This document shows positions 1 through 8,781 of a stretch of 64,000 bases of DNA, piece after piece. Position 1 is the stretch's first letter. The number at the start of each line of letters is the position of its first letter. The notes below the pieces were generated by a model that was given only the letters and a program-made list of their open reading frames with translations, was not told where the DNA came from and did not search any database. The stretch comes from Olsenella_K absiana. GTDB taxonomy: Bacteria; Actinomycetota; Coriobacteriia; Coriobacteriales; Atopobiaceae. Location: positions 254,589 through 318,588 of the forward strand of contig NZ_JAZGJQ010000003.1 of assembly GCF_036408855.1 (NCBI RefSeq). Reading direction: 5' to 3'. The position numbers were made by a program, and so were the translations under genes.

Positions 1-267
1 CAGGTGCTCGCCGCCACGGAGTTCCGTCGCTGGCGCGTCTCCAGGAGCGGCGGGGGGACGGGGGAGCCCCAGAGGAGATGGGAGGGGTTCGAGCCCGGCG
101 CCCGCGCCGCGCTGGAGGGCGCCGCCCGGCGCAGGGCCCTCGGAGGCAGGGCGATAACGCGCATAGCGGGCGTGGCGCGCACGATCGCGGACCTCGCGGC
201 CCACGAGCGCGTGGGTGCGGATGACATAGTGGAGGCCTGCGTCTACAGGTCGAGGGGCAGCATCTAG
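1..267 (+). CDS. comM: ComM/YifB-type Mg-chelatase-like AAA ATPase, C-terminal end (partial)
   Basis: Open from the window edge, so only the last 88 codons are present. The C-terminal signature of the ComM/YifB family is visible: an ITRIAGVARTIADL stretch, equivalent to the helical lid (S/R-x-R-x-x-x-x-x-RVARTIADL) at the end of the AAA+ module. ComM proteins remodel DNA during natural transformation or branch migration. The gene ends about 10 bases before dprA, the usual neighbour in actinobacteria, which supports the call. The ATPase core lies outside the window, so its integrity cannot be judged. Confidence 0.7.
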   Translation, partial: QVLAATEFRRWRVSRSGGGTGEPQRRWEGFEPGARAALEGAARRRALGGRAITRIAGVARTIADLAAHERVGADDIVEACVYRSRGSI

Positions 268-277
268 GAGGCGCTAC

Positions 278-1235
278 ATGGGGGCTCGGTGGGAGGTCGC
301 AAGGGGCGAGGAGGGCTACCCCGAGGGGGTGCTCGAGCTCGGTGACGACGCCCCGGAGAGGATCTACGGCGTGGGGAGCAGGGAGGCGCTGGGGCTGCCC
401 TGCATCTCGGTCATCGGTGCGAGAAGGGCCACGCCCTACGGAATCGCCGTGGCGGAGATGGCTGGCAGGGTGGCAGCGGAGTGCGGGATCGTGGTCGTCT
501 CGGGCGGGGCCCTGGGGTGCGACCACGCTGCGAGCCGGGCGGCGCTGGACGCCGGTGGCAGGACCGTCGTCGTGTCCGGCTGCGGGGCGGACGTCGTCTA
601 CCCGCGCTCCTCGCTCGACGTCTTCCACGACGCGGTGCGCCAGGGCGGTGCGGTAATCTCGCTCAGGGCCTGGGGCAAGGGCCCGCGCCGGGTTCGCGTT
701 CCTGCAGCGGAACGCCGTCATAGCGGCCCTGTCTCGGTGCCTCTTCGTCACCGAGGCGGGCATGAGGTCGGGGACCATGAGCACCGCCGAGACGGCAAAC
801 GCTCTCGGACGGCCGATCTACGCCATACCAGGGTCCATCTTCAGCCCCAACTCGATGGGGACCAACCAGCTCATCTCGGACGGGGCCTGCATAATAGCGA
901 GCGAGATGGACCTCGAGACGAAGATCGCGCTGGACTACGGATCCCTCCGGCTCGTGGGCGAGCAGGGGTTCCAGAGCTCGAGCCGCGTCGTGTCCGCGCT
1001 CGTGGCGTCGCCCATGAGGCCGGACGAGCTTGCGACGCGTCTGGGGGAGCCGGTGCTCACCCTCGTGCGGACGCTGTCCGACTACGAGACGAGAGGTGTG
1101 GTAGAAAGACTTCCAGACGGAAGCTACACGGTGTCGCAGGCCGCCTACCGGGACTACCAGCGGAGGGCGGAAGCGGCGGGGGCGAGGGGGGAGAAGACCC
1201 CCGGCCCCAGGGACCCAGGTGGAGGAAGCAGCTGA
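278..1235 (+). pseudogene. dprA: DprA (Smf) DNA-processing protein, frameshifted
   Basis: DprA loads RecA onto incoming single-stranded DNA during transformation; it has a Rossmann-like core and a C-terminal winged helix. Residues 1-137 in the first frame give the core (VIGARRATPYG, VVSGGALGCDHAA, GCGADVVYP, GGAVIS). The second half (FAFLQRNAVIAALS, VTEAGMRSGTMSTAE, NALGRPIYAIPG, C-terminal winged helix ending YRDYQRR) continues in the next frame. The two halves join naturally if one G is removed from the GGG run at 690-692, giving ...GKGPRR-FAFLQRN. This is a one-base insertion in an otherwise full-length gene (about 318 residues), so either a recent inactivation or an assembly error. The start ATG has a GGAGG box 5-9 bases upstream. 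The stop overlaps the trmFO start (TGATG). Confidence 0.85.
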
Positions 1236-2566
1236 TGGAAACGCAAGTCACGGTCGTCGGGGGCGGTCTCGCCGGGAGCGAGTGCGCGCTGCAGCTCGCC
1301 CGGAGGGGGGTGCGCGTGCGGCTCGTAGAGCAGAGGCCCAAGGCCACGACGCCAGCCCACCACACGGACGGCCTCGCAGAGCTCGTGTGCTCGAACTCCC
1401 TGAAGTCGCTTCGCGAGGACAGCGCGGCGGGCCTTCTGAAGTGGGAGCTCACGAGGATGGGAAGCGTCCTCGTCGAGCTGGCTAAGCGTGCCGCCGTGCC
1501 GGCCGGCGGTGCCCTCGCCGTCGACAGGAGGGAGTTCTCCAGGCTCGTGACCGAGCGGGTGGAGGGGGAACCGCTCGTGGAGCTCGTGCGCGAGGAGGCG
1601 ACGTCCATCCCCGAGGGCCCTGCCGTCATAGCGGCGGGGCCGCTGTGCTCCGACGCCCTCTTTCGGCGCGTGACCGACCTCGTCGGCGAGGGGCACTCCG
1701 CCTTCTTCGACGCCGCGGCGCCGATCGTGGACGCCGAGTCCCTGGACATGGGCGTCGTGTTCGCCCAGTCGCGCTACGGGGAGCCCGGCGGAGACTACCT
1801 CAACTGCCCCATGGACAAGGAGGAGTACGACGCCTTCTACGAGGAGCTCATGGGTGCGGAGCGGGTCATCTCGCGCGAGTTCGAGCAGTCCGACCTGTTC
1901 TGCGCCTGCCAGCCGGTGGAGGAGGTCGGAAGGACGGGGCACGACTCCCTGAGGTTCGGCGCCCTGAAGCCTGTCGGGCTCACCGACCCGAGGACGGGGA
2001 GGAGGCCCTGGGCTGCCGTGCAGCTCAGGACCGAGAACGAGGGACGGACGGCCTACAACATGGTGGGGTTCCAGACGAACCTCACCTGGGGCGAGCAGAA
2101 GCGCGTGTTCAGGATGATCCCCGGCCTCGAGCACGCCGAGTTCTTCCGCTACGGCGTGATGCACAGGAACTCGTTCGTGGACTCCCCGCACGTCCTCGAC
2201 CGCACGTTCAAGATCCCCGGCACGTCATGCAGGCTCGCCGGGCAGATCTGCGGGACCGAGGGCTACACCGAGGCCATAGCCTCCGGCTACCTCGCCGCGC
2301 TCAACACCTTCGCCGACCTCCGCTCCCTCCCCGAGGTCTCGCTCCCCGCCACGGGGGCCTTCGGCTCGCTCGTCGCCTACGCGACCGACCCGGAAACCAA
2401 AGACTACCAGCCCATGCACGTGAACTTCGGGCTCGTGCCCCCCATCGAGGGCCGGCGCCTGCGCAAGAAGGAGCGCTATGCCGCCTACTCCGAGCGCGCC
2501 AAGGCGGACGTAGGCGCCTACGTGGACGCACGACCCGATCTCTTCCGCGTCGAGGGGAAGGCGTAA
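1235..2566 (+). CDS. trmFO: Methylenetetrahydrofolate-tRNA-(uracil-5)-methyltransferase TrmFO
   Basis: Flavoprotein that makes ribothymidine at position 54 of tRNA using methylene-THF and reduced FAD. The N-terminal dinucleotide-binding loop (VVGGGLAGSECALQLA, residues 6-21) is followed by the family hallmarks CSNSLKSL, QPVEEVGRTG, NMVGFQTNLTW, MHRNSF and the C-terminal GQICGTEGYTEAIASG second nucleotide-binding segment. Length of 443 residues is typical for the GidA-like small-subfamily protein. I chose the ATG at 1235, which overlaps the dprA stop and has a GGAGG box about ten bases upstream; the same frame is open far upstream only because dprA is frameshifted. Confidence 0.95.
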   Translation: METQVTVVGGGLAGSECALQLARRGVRVRLVEQRPKATTPAHHTDGLAELVCSNSLKSLREDSAAGLLKWELTRMGSVLVELAKRAAVPAGGALAVDRREFSRLVTERVEGEPLVELVREEATSIPEGPAVIAAGPLCSDALFRRVTDLVGEGHSAFFDAAAPIVDAESLDMGVVFAQSRYGEPGGDYLNCPMDKEEYDAFYEELMGAERVISREFEQSDLFCACQPVEEVGRTGHDSLRFGALKPVGLTDPRTGRRPWAAVQLRTENEGRTAYNMVGFQTNLTWGEQKRVFRMIPGLEHAEFFRYGVMHRNSFVDSPHVLDRTFKIPGTSCRLAGQICGTEGYTEAIASGYLAALNTFADLRSLPEVSLPATGAFGSLVAYATDPETKDYQPMHVNFGLVPPIEGRRLRKKERYAAYSERAKADVGAYVDARPDLFRVEGKA

Positions 2567-2570
2567 GGGC

Positions 2571-3560
2571 ATGTCCGACGGCACGCCGTCCGAAGGGGGC
2601 CCCGCCGTTCTCGAAGAGGGCGGGTCAGGTTCCGACCGCACCAGGTCGGACGGGTTCGAGCGGGACATCGAGCGATTCGTGTCCCAGCTCACCCAGGTGC
2701 GCGGGCTCTCGGGGAACACCGCGAAGGCCTATGCCTCGGACCTCGCCCAGTACGCGCTCTGGGCCAGGAGGGAGGGCGTGCGGCCCCTCGAGGTGACCCA
2801 CAAGCAGCTGAGGCGCTACCTCGCCGAGCTCGTCTCGGCGGGCTACGGCGCGAAGACGGTCAACAGGCACCTGTCCTCGATCAAGGGGCTCTACCGCTGG
2901 CTCGTCGCCGAGGGCGTCTGCGAGACCGACGCGGCCGACGCCATCTCGGGAAGGAGGCTCGCCAGGGGCCTTCCGAAGACCCTGTCGGACGCCGAGGTGG
3001 GGCGGATCCTCGACACCTGCGACGAGGGGAGCGACCTCGGCCTCAGGGACCGGGCGTTCCTCGAGCTGCTCTACGCGTCCGGCGCGCGCATCTCGGAGGT
3101 CTCCGCCCTCGACGTGGGTGACGTGGACTTCGCCCAGGAGCAGGTGACGCTCTTCGGCAAGGGTTCGAAGGAGAGGATCGTGCCGCTCTACCCCGTAGCG
3201 CTCGAGCGCCTCTCCGCCTACCTCGAGGGCCCGCGAGGGCGCCTGGTGGCCCGCCGGCGCGACGGGACGGGGCAGGCCGGAGACGAGCGCGCGCTCTTCG
3301 TGTCGACGCGGGGGAGGCGCATGTCTGCGGACGCCCTGAGGAGGTGCTTCGAGGGGCACGCCCGCCAGGCGGGCCTCGCCGGCGTGACGCCGCACGCGAT
3401 GAGGCACACCTTCGCGACCGAGCTCCTCGACGGGGGCGCGGACCTCAGGAGCGTCCAGGAGCTTCTCGGCCACGAGAGCCTCGCGACGACGCAGGTCTAC
3501 ACCCATCTCTCGGTGGCGCGGCTCAAGGACGCGGCCCGGCGGGCGCACCCGCGCGGCTGA
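2571..3560 (+). CDS. xerC: Tyrosine recombinase XerC
   Basis: Site-specific recombinase that resolves chromosome dimers at dif. It has an N-terminal SAM-like core-binding domain (about residues 25-115, FVSQLTQVRGLSGNTAKAY) and a C-terminal catalytic domain with the full set of active-site residues: R173 (GARISE), a lysine in FGKGSKER, H275 and R278 (HAMRHTFAT), H301 (LLGHESL) and nucleophile Y310 (QVYTHLS). At 329 residues it has an extra N-terminal tail of about 25 residues. It begins four bases after trmFO. Placement between trmFO and rpsB is the usual Gram-positive xerC context, so this is the housekeeping recombinase rather than a phage integrase. Confidence 0.92.
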   Translation: MSDGTPSEGGPAVLEEGGSGSDRTRSDGFERDIERFVSQLTQVRGLSGNTAKAYASDLAQYALWARREGVRPLEVTHKQLRRYLAELVSAGYGAKTVNRHLSSIKGLYRWLVAEGVCETDAADAISGRRLARGLPKTLSDAEVGRILDTCDEGSDLGLRDRAFLELLYASGARISEVSALDVGDVDFAQEQVTLFGKGSKERIVPLYPVALERLSAYLEGPRGRLVARRRDGTGQAGDERALFVSTRGRRMSADALRRCFEGHARQAGLAGVTPHAMRHTFATELLDGGADLRSVQELLGHESLATTQVYTHLSVARLKDAARRAHPRG

Positions 3561-3645
3561 GCGGGCGCCCGAGCGCCGAGGGGCCAATGTGAAGTTATGG
3601 TGAGTCATTGAAGGGAGCCTGGGTCTGGCGCGCCCTCCTCCGTGC

Positions 3646-3654
3646 TGATATACT
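3646..3654 (+). promoter_or_regulatory. Promoter (extended -10) and leader of rpsB-tsf
   Basis: TGaTATACT is a near-consensus extended -10 box in the 235-base gap before rpsB. The -35 region at correct spacing (3626-3631) is weak, as expected with an extended -10. A transcript starting near 3661 would carry about 135 bases of leader, including a GC-rich stretch at 3715-3755 that could fold (CCCCT against AGGGG). Many bacterial rpsB leaders bind S2; whether this one does cannot be told from sequence alone. Confidence 0.55.
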
Positions 3655-3795
3655 TGAGAATCGCCGTGCGACCGCATGGCACATTTCACACGCGTGACGA
3701 CTCATGCGCCGTGGTGCCCCTCCCCATAAGCCAGGGCAGGGGTGGCGCTATGGGGTTGACCTCACGCGGAGGACAAACCACAGGAGGTTTAGTAC

Positions 3796-4566
3796 ATGGC
3801 TGCAAAGATCAACATCCAGACCCTTCTCGATGCGGGCTGCCACTACGGTCACCAGACCCGCCGTTGGAACCCCAAGATGAAGCCCTACATCTTCGGCGAG
3901 CGCAACGGCATCTACATCCTCGACCTCAAGCAGACCATCATCGACGCCGACAAGGCCTACACCTTCCTCAAGGAGACCGCTGCCAAGGGCGGCACCGTGC
4001 TGTTCGTGGGCACCAAGAAGCAGGCCCAGGAGCCCATCCAGACCCAGGCCGAGCGTGCCAACATGCCCTTCATCAACCAGCGCTGGCTCGGCGGCATGCT
4101 GACCAACTTCGTCACCATGCGCTCCCGCATCGAGCGCATGGAGGAGCTCGAGACCATGGCCGAGGACGGCAGCCTCGCCGCCCGTGGCAAGAAGGAGCAG
4201 GCCGTCCTGACCAAGGAGCTCGAGAAGCTCCAGCGCAACCTCGGCGGCGTCCGTGAGCTCAAGGCCCTCCCGCAGGCCCTCTTCGTCGTCGACACCAAGC
4301 GCGAGGAGATCGCGGTCCGCGAGGCCAACCGCCTCCACATCCCGGTCGTCGGCCTTCTCGACACCAACTCCGACCCCGACGTCATCGACTACGGCATCCC
4401 CGCGAACGACGACGCCATCCGCTCCGTCGACCTCATGTGCGAACTCGTGGCCGACGCCGTCCTGGCCGGCTCCGGCAAGGAGCAGATCTCCGCTGAGGAG
4501 ATGGCCAAGGGCGAGACGACGCCTGCCGTCGAGACCCCCGCGGCCGAGGCGCCCGCCGCAGAGTAG
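3796..4566 (+). CDS. rpsB: 30S ribosomal protein S2
   Basis: Structural protein of the small ribosomal subunit. Typical motifs: LLDAGCHYGHQTRRWNPKM near the N-terminus, FVGTKKQAQ, NQRWLGGMLTNF, and the KREEIAVREANRL / IPVVGLLDTNSDPD segment in the C-terminal half. The 256-residue length includes a short acidic Ala/Pro/Glu tail common in actinobacterial S2. A strong AGGAGG box lies eight bases before the ATG. It is followed after 67 bases by tsf, the universal rpsB-tsf operon. Confidence 0.98.
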   Translation: MAAKINIQTLLDAGCHYGHQTRRWNPKMKPYIFGERNGIYILDLKQTIIDADKAYTFLKETAAKGGTVLFVGTKKQAQEPIQTQAERANMPFINQRWLGGMLTNFVTMRSRIERMEELETMAEDGSLAARGKKEQAVLTKELEKLQRNLGGVRELKALPQALFVVDTKREEIAVREANRLHIPVVGLLDTNSDPDVIDYGIPANDDAIRSVDLMCELVADAVLAGSGKEQISAEEMAKGETTPAVETPAAEAPAAE

Positions 4567-4633
4567 CGCTTTGGCGCGGCACGTCCGCCAAGCGTCGTCC
4601 GATACGAGAACGAACACCCCAAGGAGGGGAAGC

Positions 4634-5503
4634 ATGGCAACCAAGATTACTGCCGCTATGGTCAAGCAGCTTCGCGAGATGACCGACTCGCCGATGATGG
4701 AGTGCAAGAAGGCCCTCGTCGAGGCTGACGGCGACATCGAGAAGGCCGTCGACGTCCTGCGCACCATGGGCATGGCGAAGGCCGTCAAGCGAGCGGGCCG
4801 CGACACCAACGAGGGCTGCGTGGCGGCCTACGTGTCCGAGGACGGCAAGACCGGCGCCCTCCTCGAGCTCACCTGCGAGACCGACTTCGTGAGCTCCAAC
4901 CCCAAGTTCGAGGGCTTCGCCGCCGACGTGGCGAAGGTCGTCGCCGAGAACGACCCGGCGGACCTCGAGGCGCTCAAGGCGTGCCCGATGAACGGGGGCA
5001 CCGTCGACTCCGAGCTCACCGAGATGATTCACGTCATCGGCGAGAACATGAAGATCAACCGCTTCGCGCGCATCACCTCCGAGGGCACCCTCGCGAGCTA
5101 CATCCACCTCGGTGCCCACCTCGGCGACATCGTGAACTTCAAGTTCGCCAAGCCCGAGACCGCGCAGAACGAGGACTTCAAGTCCTTCGCGCACGACGTC
5201 GCGATGCAGGTCGCGGCCTCCGCGCCCGTCTCCGCGCGCCGCGACGACGTCCCGCAGGAGATCATCGAGCACGAGAAGAGCATTTACACCGCCCAGGCAA
5301 AGGACTCTGGCCGTCCGGAGAAGTTCTGGGACGGCATCGTCCAGGGCCGCCTGAAGAAGTTCTACAAGGAGAACGTCCTCACCGAGCAGGAGTTCATCAA
5401 GAACCCCGAGACCACCATCTCCCAGCTCGCAGACGAGGTCTCCAAGAAGGCTGACGACAAGATCGAGATCGTCAACTTCGTCCGCTTCAACTTCGGCGAG
5501 TAA
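4634..5503 (+). CDS. tsf: Elongation factor Ts
   Basis: Nucleotide exchange factor for EF-Tu. The N-terminal UBA-like segment ITAAMVKQLREMTDSPMMEC and the core motif LVELTCETDFV-type ELTCETDFVSSNPKF are clear, and the coiled-coil/C-terminal module (KIEIVNFVRFNFGE) ends the protein. The second-to-last helix carries the expected basic segment around GRLKKFYKENVL. Length is 289 residues. The ATG at 4634 has AAGGAGGGG four to five bases upstream; the frame stays open upstream through rpsB but that part is a shadow. A strong terminator follows. Confidence 0.97.
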   Translation: MATKITAAMVKQLREMTDSPMMECKKALVEADGDIEKAVDVLRTMGMAKAVKRAGRDTNEGCVAAYVSEDGKTGALLELTCETDFVSSNPKFEGFAADVAKVVAENDPADLEALKACPMNGGTVDSELTEMIHVIGENMKINRFARITSEGTLASYIHLGAHLGDIVNFKFAKPETAQNEDFKSFAHDVAMQVAASAPVSARRDDVPQEIIEHEKSIYTAQAKDSGRPEKFWDGIVQGRLKKFYKENVLTEQEFIKNPETTISQLADEVSKKADDKIEIVNFVRFNFGE

Positions 5504-5526
5504 CTCCTCGGTTCAAGCGTCTGACG

Positions 5527-5556
5527 GGCCGGTCCGCGAGAGCGGGCCGGCCTTTT
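5527..5556 (+). terminator. Rho-independent terminator after tsf
   Basis: An 11-bp stem (GGCCGGTCCGC with GCGGGCCGGCC, one G-U pair), GAGA loop, then TTTT at 5553-5556. It separates the rpsB-tsf operon from pyrH. Confidence 0.85.
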
Positions 5557-5621
5557 CGTTTGCCGGTCCCACCGAGCGAGGCGATGCCTGGCGCTTCCGT
5601 GAGGGCACGGGCTCTGACCTC

Positions 5622-5630
5622 TGTTAGAAT
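5622..5630 (+). promoter_or_regulatory. Promoter of the pyrH operon (extended -10)
   Basis: TGtTAGAAT matches an extended -10 box in the gap after the tsf terminator and about 90 bases before pyrH. No good -35 is seen at 16-18 bases. It is the only promoter-like site before the long, overlapping pyrH-frr-uppS-cdsA-dxr-rseP-ispG run. Confidence 0.5.
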
Positions 5631-5720
5631 CACAGGGGACTGAACGGCAAGCAAGCCCGTTGTCCCGTCCCCACCGTTGGCGCGGGGGCGGGATTCGTCG
5701 ACAAGAAGTGGAGGACCCAC

Positions 5721-6449
5721 TTGACTGACTACAAATACCACCGCGTCCTTCTCAAGCTTTCGGGCGAGGCCCTGATGGGCGAGAAGAGCTTCGGCATCGA
5801 CCCCGCAGTCCTCCAGTCCATCACGGACAGCGTCAAGCCCGTGTGGGAGGCCGGCATCCAGATCGCGATCGTCGTGGGCGGCGGCAACATCTTCCGCGGC
5901 CTGTCGGGCGCCGCGAGCGGCATGGACCGCGCCCAGGCGGACAACATGGGCATGCTTGCCACGGTCATCAACTCCCTGGCCCTCCAGGACTGCTTCGAGC
6001 GCAACGGCATGGACGTGCGCGTCATGAGCGCGATCGAGATGCACTCGGTCTCAGAGACCTACATCAGGCGCCGCGCGATACGCCACCTCGAGAAGGGCCG
6101 CATCACCATCTTCGCGGCGGGCACGGGCAACCCCTACTTCACGACCGACACCGCAGCGGCCCTGAGGGCGTGCGAGATCGACGCCGAGGTGCTCATGAAG
6201 GCGACCAAGGTCAGTGGCATCTACGACATGGACCCGGTCGTGCACCCGGAGGCCAGGAAGTTCGACGAGATCACCTACATGGACGTCCTGACCAGGGACC
6301 TCAAGGTCATGGACGCCACGGCGACCGCCCTGTGCCATGACAACCACATGCCCATCATCGTCTTCAAGATGGAGGAGCAGGGCGCGTTCGAGAAGGCCCT
6401 CAAGGGGGAGCCTGTCGGGACCACCGTAGTCGACGAGGAGAGCGAGTAG
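5721..6449 (+). CDS. pyrH: UMP kinase (uridylate kinase)
   Basis: Phosphorylates UMP to UDP; amino-acid-kinase fold, normally hexameric and GTP-activated. Motifs: KLSGEALMG at the N-terminus, VVGGGNIFRG (phosphate loop), MGMLATVINSLALQD, and FAAGTGNPYFTTDTAAALRA (acceptor/UMP site), with a KVSGIYDMDP segment later. Length is 242 residues. The start is a TTG at 5721 with GGAGG at 5710-5714; no ATG lies in a position that would keep the KLSGEA motif near the N-terminus. Confidence 0.97.
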   Translation: MTDYKYHRVLLKLSGEALMGEKSFGIDPAVLQSITDSVKPVWEAGIQIAIVVGGGNIFRGLSGAASGMDRAQADNMGMLATVINSLALQDCFERNGMDVRVMSAIEMHSVSETYIRRRAIRHLEKGRITIFAAGTGNPYFTTDTAAALRACEIDAEVLMKATKVSGIYDMDPVVHPEARKFDEITYMDVLTRDLKVMDATATALCHDNHMPIIVFKMEEQGAFEKALKGEPVGTTVVDEESE

Positions 6450-6451
6450 AC

Positions 6452-6997
6452 ATGAGCCAGCACACCGACAACGCCAAGAAGCACATGGACAAGTCCATCC
6501 AGGCGCTGAGGAACAACTTCGCGAAGGTCCGCACGGGCCGCGCCAACCCGCACATCCTCGACGAGATCAAGGTCGACTACTACGGCCAGCCCACACCGAT
6601 CACCCAGCTCGCCGGCGTGAAGGTCCCCGAGGCCTCCATGCTCGTGGTCGAGCCGTGGGACAAGACCTCCCTCAGGAGCATCGAGAAGGCCATCGAGCAG
6701 TCCGACCTCGGCATCACCCCATCCAACGACGGCGTCTCGATCCGCCTCCCGTTCCCCGCCCCCACCGAGGAGCGCCGCAAGGAGCTCGCGAAGGAGTGCA
6801 AGCAGCTCGCCGAGGAGGGCAGGGTCGCCGTGCGCAACGCGCGCAAGGAGGCCAACAAGGCCATCGACCGCGACGAGGAGCTCTCCGAGGACGAGCAGAA
6901 GGCGGAGAAGAAGCGGGTCCAGAAGCTGACCGACAACGCCATCGAGGAGATCGACTCCCTCCTGAAGACCAAGACGGCCGAGGTCATGGAGATCTAG
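6452..6997 (+). CDS. frr: Ribosome recycling factor
   Basis: Splits post-termination ribosomes together with EF-G. The protein has the two-domain RRF layout: N-terminal helix (NAKKHMDKSIQALRNNFAKVRTGRANP), the beta-rich domain II (DYYGQPTPITQLA, MLVVEPWDK) and the long C-terminal helices (RNARKEANKAI through EIDSLLKTK). The 181-residue length is close to canonical (185). It starts two bases after the pyrH stop. Confidence 0.97.
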   Translation: MSQHTDNAKKHMDKSIQALRNNFAKVRTGRANPHILDEIKVDYYGQPTPITQLAGVKVPEASMLVVEPWDKTSLRSIEKAIEQSDLGITPSNDGVSIRLPFPAPTEERRKELAKECKQLAEEGRVAVRNARKEANKAIDRDEELSEDEQKAEKKRVQKLTDNAIEEIDSLLKTKTAEVMEI

Positions 6998-7783
6998 GTG
7001 CAACGAGACGAGGCGAAGCTGCGGGAGTACTACGCAGGCGCGCCCGATGACATCAGCCTGTCGGACGTCGACCTCGAGAGGATCCCCAGCCACATATCGA
7101 TCATCATGGACGGCAACGGGCGCTGGGCGCAGGCCCGGGGGCTCGACCGGAGCGAGGGGCACGTCGCGGGCGTGGACGCCCTCAGGGAGGCGGTCACCAC
7201 GAGCGTGAGGCTCGGGGTGGACGTGCTGTCCGTCTACGCGTTCTCGACCGAGAACTGGAGACGGCCGCAGCACGAGGTGAACCTCCTGATGCACCTGTTC
7301 GCAACGACGCTCGTGAAGGAGCTCCCGCTCTTCGCACAGGAGAACGTCAGGCTGCTCTTCCTGGGGGACATCGACGCGCTGCCCAAGGTCACGCGCGACG
7401 TCTTCGAGAAGGGCCTCGAGGAGACCCGGGGCAACACCGGCATGGTGTTCGCCCTCGCGGTCAACTACGGCTCGAGGGCGGAGATCGCGAGGGCCGCGCG
7501 CGCCCTCGCGCGGGACGTGGCGGCGGGTAGGGTCGACGCAGACGAGGTCGACGAGGCCTCCGTCGCGGCCCGTCTCTACACGGCGGGCCTGCCGGACCCG
7601 GAGCTCCTCATCCGGACCTCCGGCGAGAACCGCCTGTCCAACTTCCTCCTCTGGCAGATCGCCTACACGGAGTTCTACGTAACCGACACGCTCTGGCCGG
7701 ACTTCACGCGCTGGGACTACCTCAGGGCCGTCCGGGACTTCCAGGGCCGCAAGCGCCGCTTCGGGGGAGTGGTCAACAAGTGA
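6998..7783 (+). CDS. uppS: Undecaprenyl diphosphate synthase (cis-prenyltransferase)
   Basis: Condenses isopentenyl diphosphate onto farnesyl diphosphate to make the C55 lipid carrier for peptidoglycan. Signature HISIIMDGNGRWAQARG (catalytic Asp in MDGNGRWA), SVYAFSTENWRRP, VNYGSRAEI and the C-terminal PDPELLIRTSGENRLSNFLLWQ plus EFYVTDTLWPDF are all present. A GTG start directly follows the frr stop; about 25 extra N-terminal residues precede the conserved fold. The stop overlaps the cdsA start. Confidence 0.96.
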   Translation: MQRDEAKLREYYAGAPDDISLSDVDLERIPSHISIIMDGNGRWAQARGLDRSEGHVAGVDALREAVTTSVRLGVDVLSVYAFSTENWRRPQHEVNLLMHLFATTLVKELPLFAQENVRLLFLGDIDALPKVTRDVFEKGLEETRGNTGMVFALAVNYGSRAEIARAARALARDVAAGRVDADEVDEASVAARLYTAGLPDPELLIRTSGENRLSNFLLWQIAYTEFYVTDTLWPDFTRWDYLRAVRDFQGRKRRFGGVVNK

Positions 7784-8781
7784 GCGAAACCGGTCATCCC
7801 TCGGGCGCGGGCGCCGGAGGCGAGGAGAGGCCGCTTCCGGCGGACGTCGACGGCCGCGAGGCGAGGGCCCACATCTCGCTGGACAGCGCCATCGAGAGGA
7901 TCGAGAGCCACCGCCACTCCAAGGAGGGGCTGCGCGCCGTCGGCGGCCTCAAGGGCCAGGTCGTGCGCGGCTGGACCGAGAAGCTCCTCACGCGGACCAC
8001 GTCGGGCGCGATATACACCATCGTCATCCTCCTCTGCCTCTTCGGTGGCGTCGTGCCGACGACTGCCTGCATCACGGCGATGGCATGGCTGTGCTGCTCG
8101 GAGTTCTTCCGCATCTCGCGTATGGGCGGCAGGATGCCGAACGAGATCCTGGGGCTCACGGGCGCCATCGCCTACCCGGTCTCGATGTACCTCTGGGGCT
8201 TCGGCACCATCCACGTCGTGACCTTCGCCCTCGTCCTTTCGCTTGCGGTCTGGTACGTGCTCACGCCCCGCGCGAACCTGGCCGACGTCGCCATCACGGT
8301 GTTCGGCCCCGTCTACACCTCGCTGATGTTCTCCTGCATCGTCCTCATCCGCAAGGTCGACGCGGGCTGCGACGGCGCGCTCCTCACGCTGGGGGTGATG
8401 GGCTCGATGTGGGCCAACGACGCAATCGCCTACTTCGTCGGCTCTCGCTTCGGCGCGCACAAGCTCGCGCCGAAGATCTCGCCCCACAAGAGCTGGGAGG
8501 GATTCTATGGAGGGCTCGCCGGGTCCGTCCTCGTCTGGATGATCGTGGGTATCCTTGGCCTTGAGGGCATCGGGATGGGTCTCGCGCTCGTCTGCGGCGT
8601 GGTGGTGGGCATCTCCGCCGTCATCGGAGACCTCTTCGAGTCCCGCATCAAGCGCGGGGTCGGTGTGAAGGACTCCGGCAACCTGATGCCCGGGCACGGA
8701 GGCCTGCTCGACCGCTCGGACTCCATGCTCTTCGGATGCACGGTCGCCTACTTCCTACTGCACATCGGGGGAATTCTGTGA
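7780..8781 (+). CDS. cdsA: Phosphatidate cytidylyltransferase (CDP-diglyceride synthase)
   Basis: Integral membrane enzyme that activates phosphatidate with CTP. A polar N-terminal extension of about 70 residues precedes 7-8 membrane segments. The CdsA signature near the C-terminus is clear: a NDAIAYFVGSRFGAHKLAPKISPHKSWEG stretch (given in part: AYFVGSRFGAHKLAPKISPH), then IGDLFESRIKRGVGVKDSG and MPGHGGLLDRSDS (Mg/CTP-binding Asp). The GTG start at 7780 overlaps the uppS stop (GTGA), and the stop overlaps dxr in the same way. Confidence 0.95.
   Translation: MSETGHPSGAGAGGEERPLPADVDGREARAHISLDSAIERIESHRHSKEGLRAVGGLKGQVVRGWTEKLLTRTTSGAIYTIVILLCLFGGVVPTTACITAMAWLCCSEFFRISRMGGRMPNEILGLTGAIAYPVSMYLWGFGTIHVVTFALVLSLAVWYVLTPRANLADVAITVFGPVYTSLMFSCIVLIRKVDAGCDGALLTLGVMGSMWANDAIAYFVGSRFGAHKLAPKISPHKSWEGFYGGLAGSVLVWMIVGILGLEGIGMGLALVCGVVVGISAVIGDLFESRIKRGVGVKDSGNLMPGHGGLLDRSDSMLFGCTVAYFLLHIGGIL

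Noticed and set aside
1057..2191. Long open frames on the minus strand across trmFO and other core genes
   Set aside because: At this GC content the antisense strand of real genes stays open; the translations are Arg/Pro/Ala-rich and match no family.
278..2566. A single 762-residue protein joining DprA and TrmFO
   Set aside because: The join only arises because dprA is frameshifted into the trmFO frame; the middle has no homology and trmFO has its own start.
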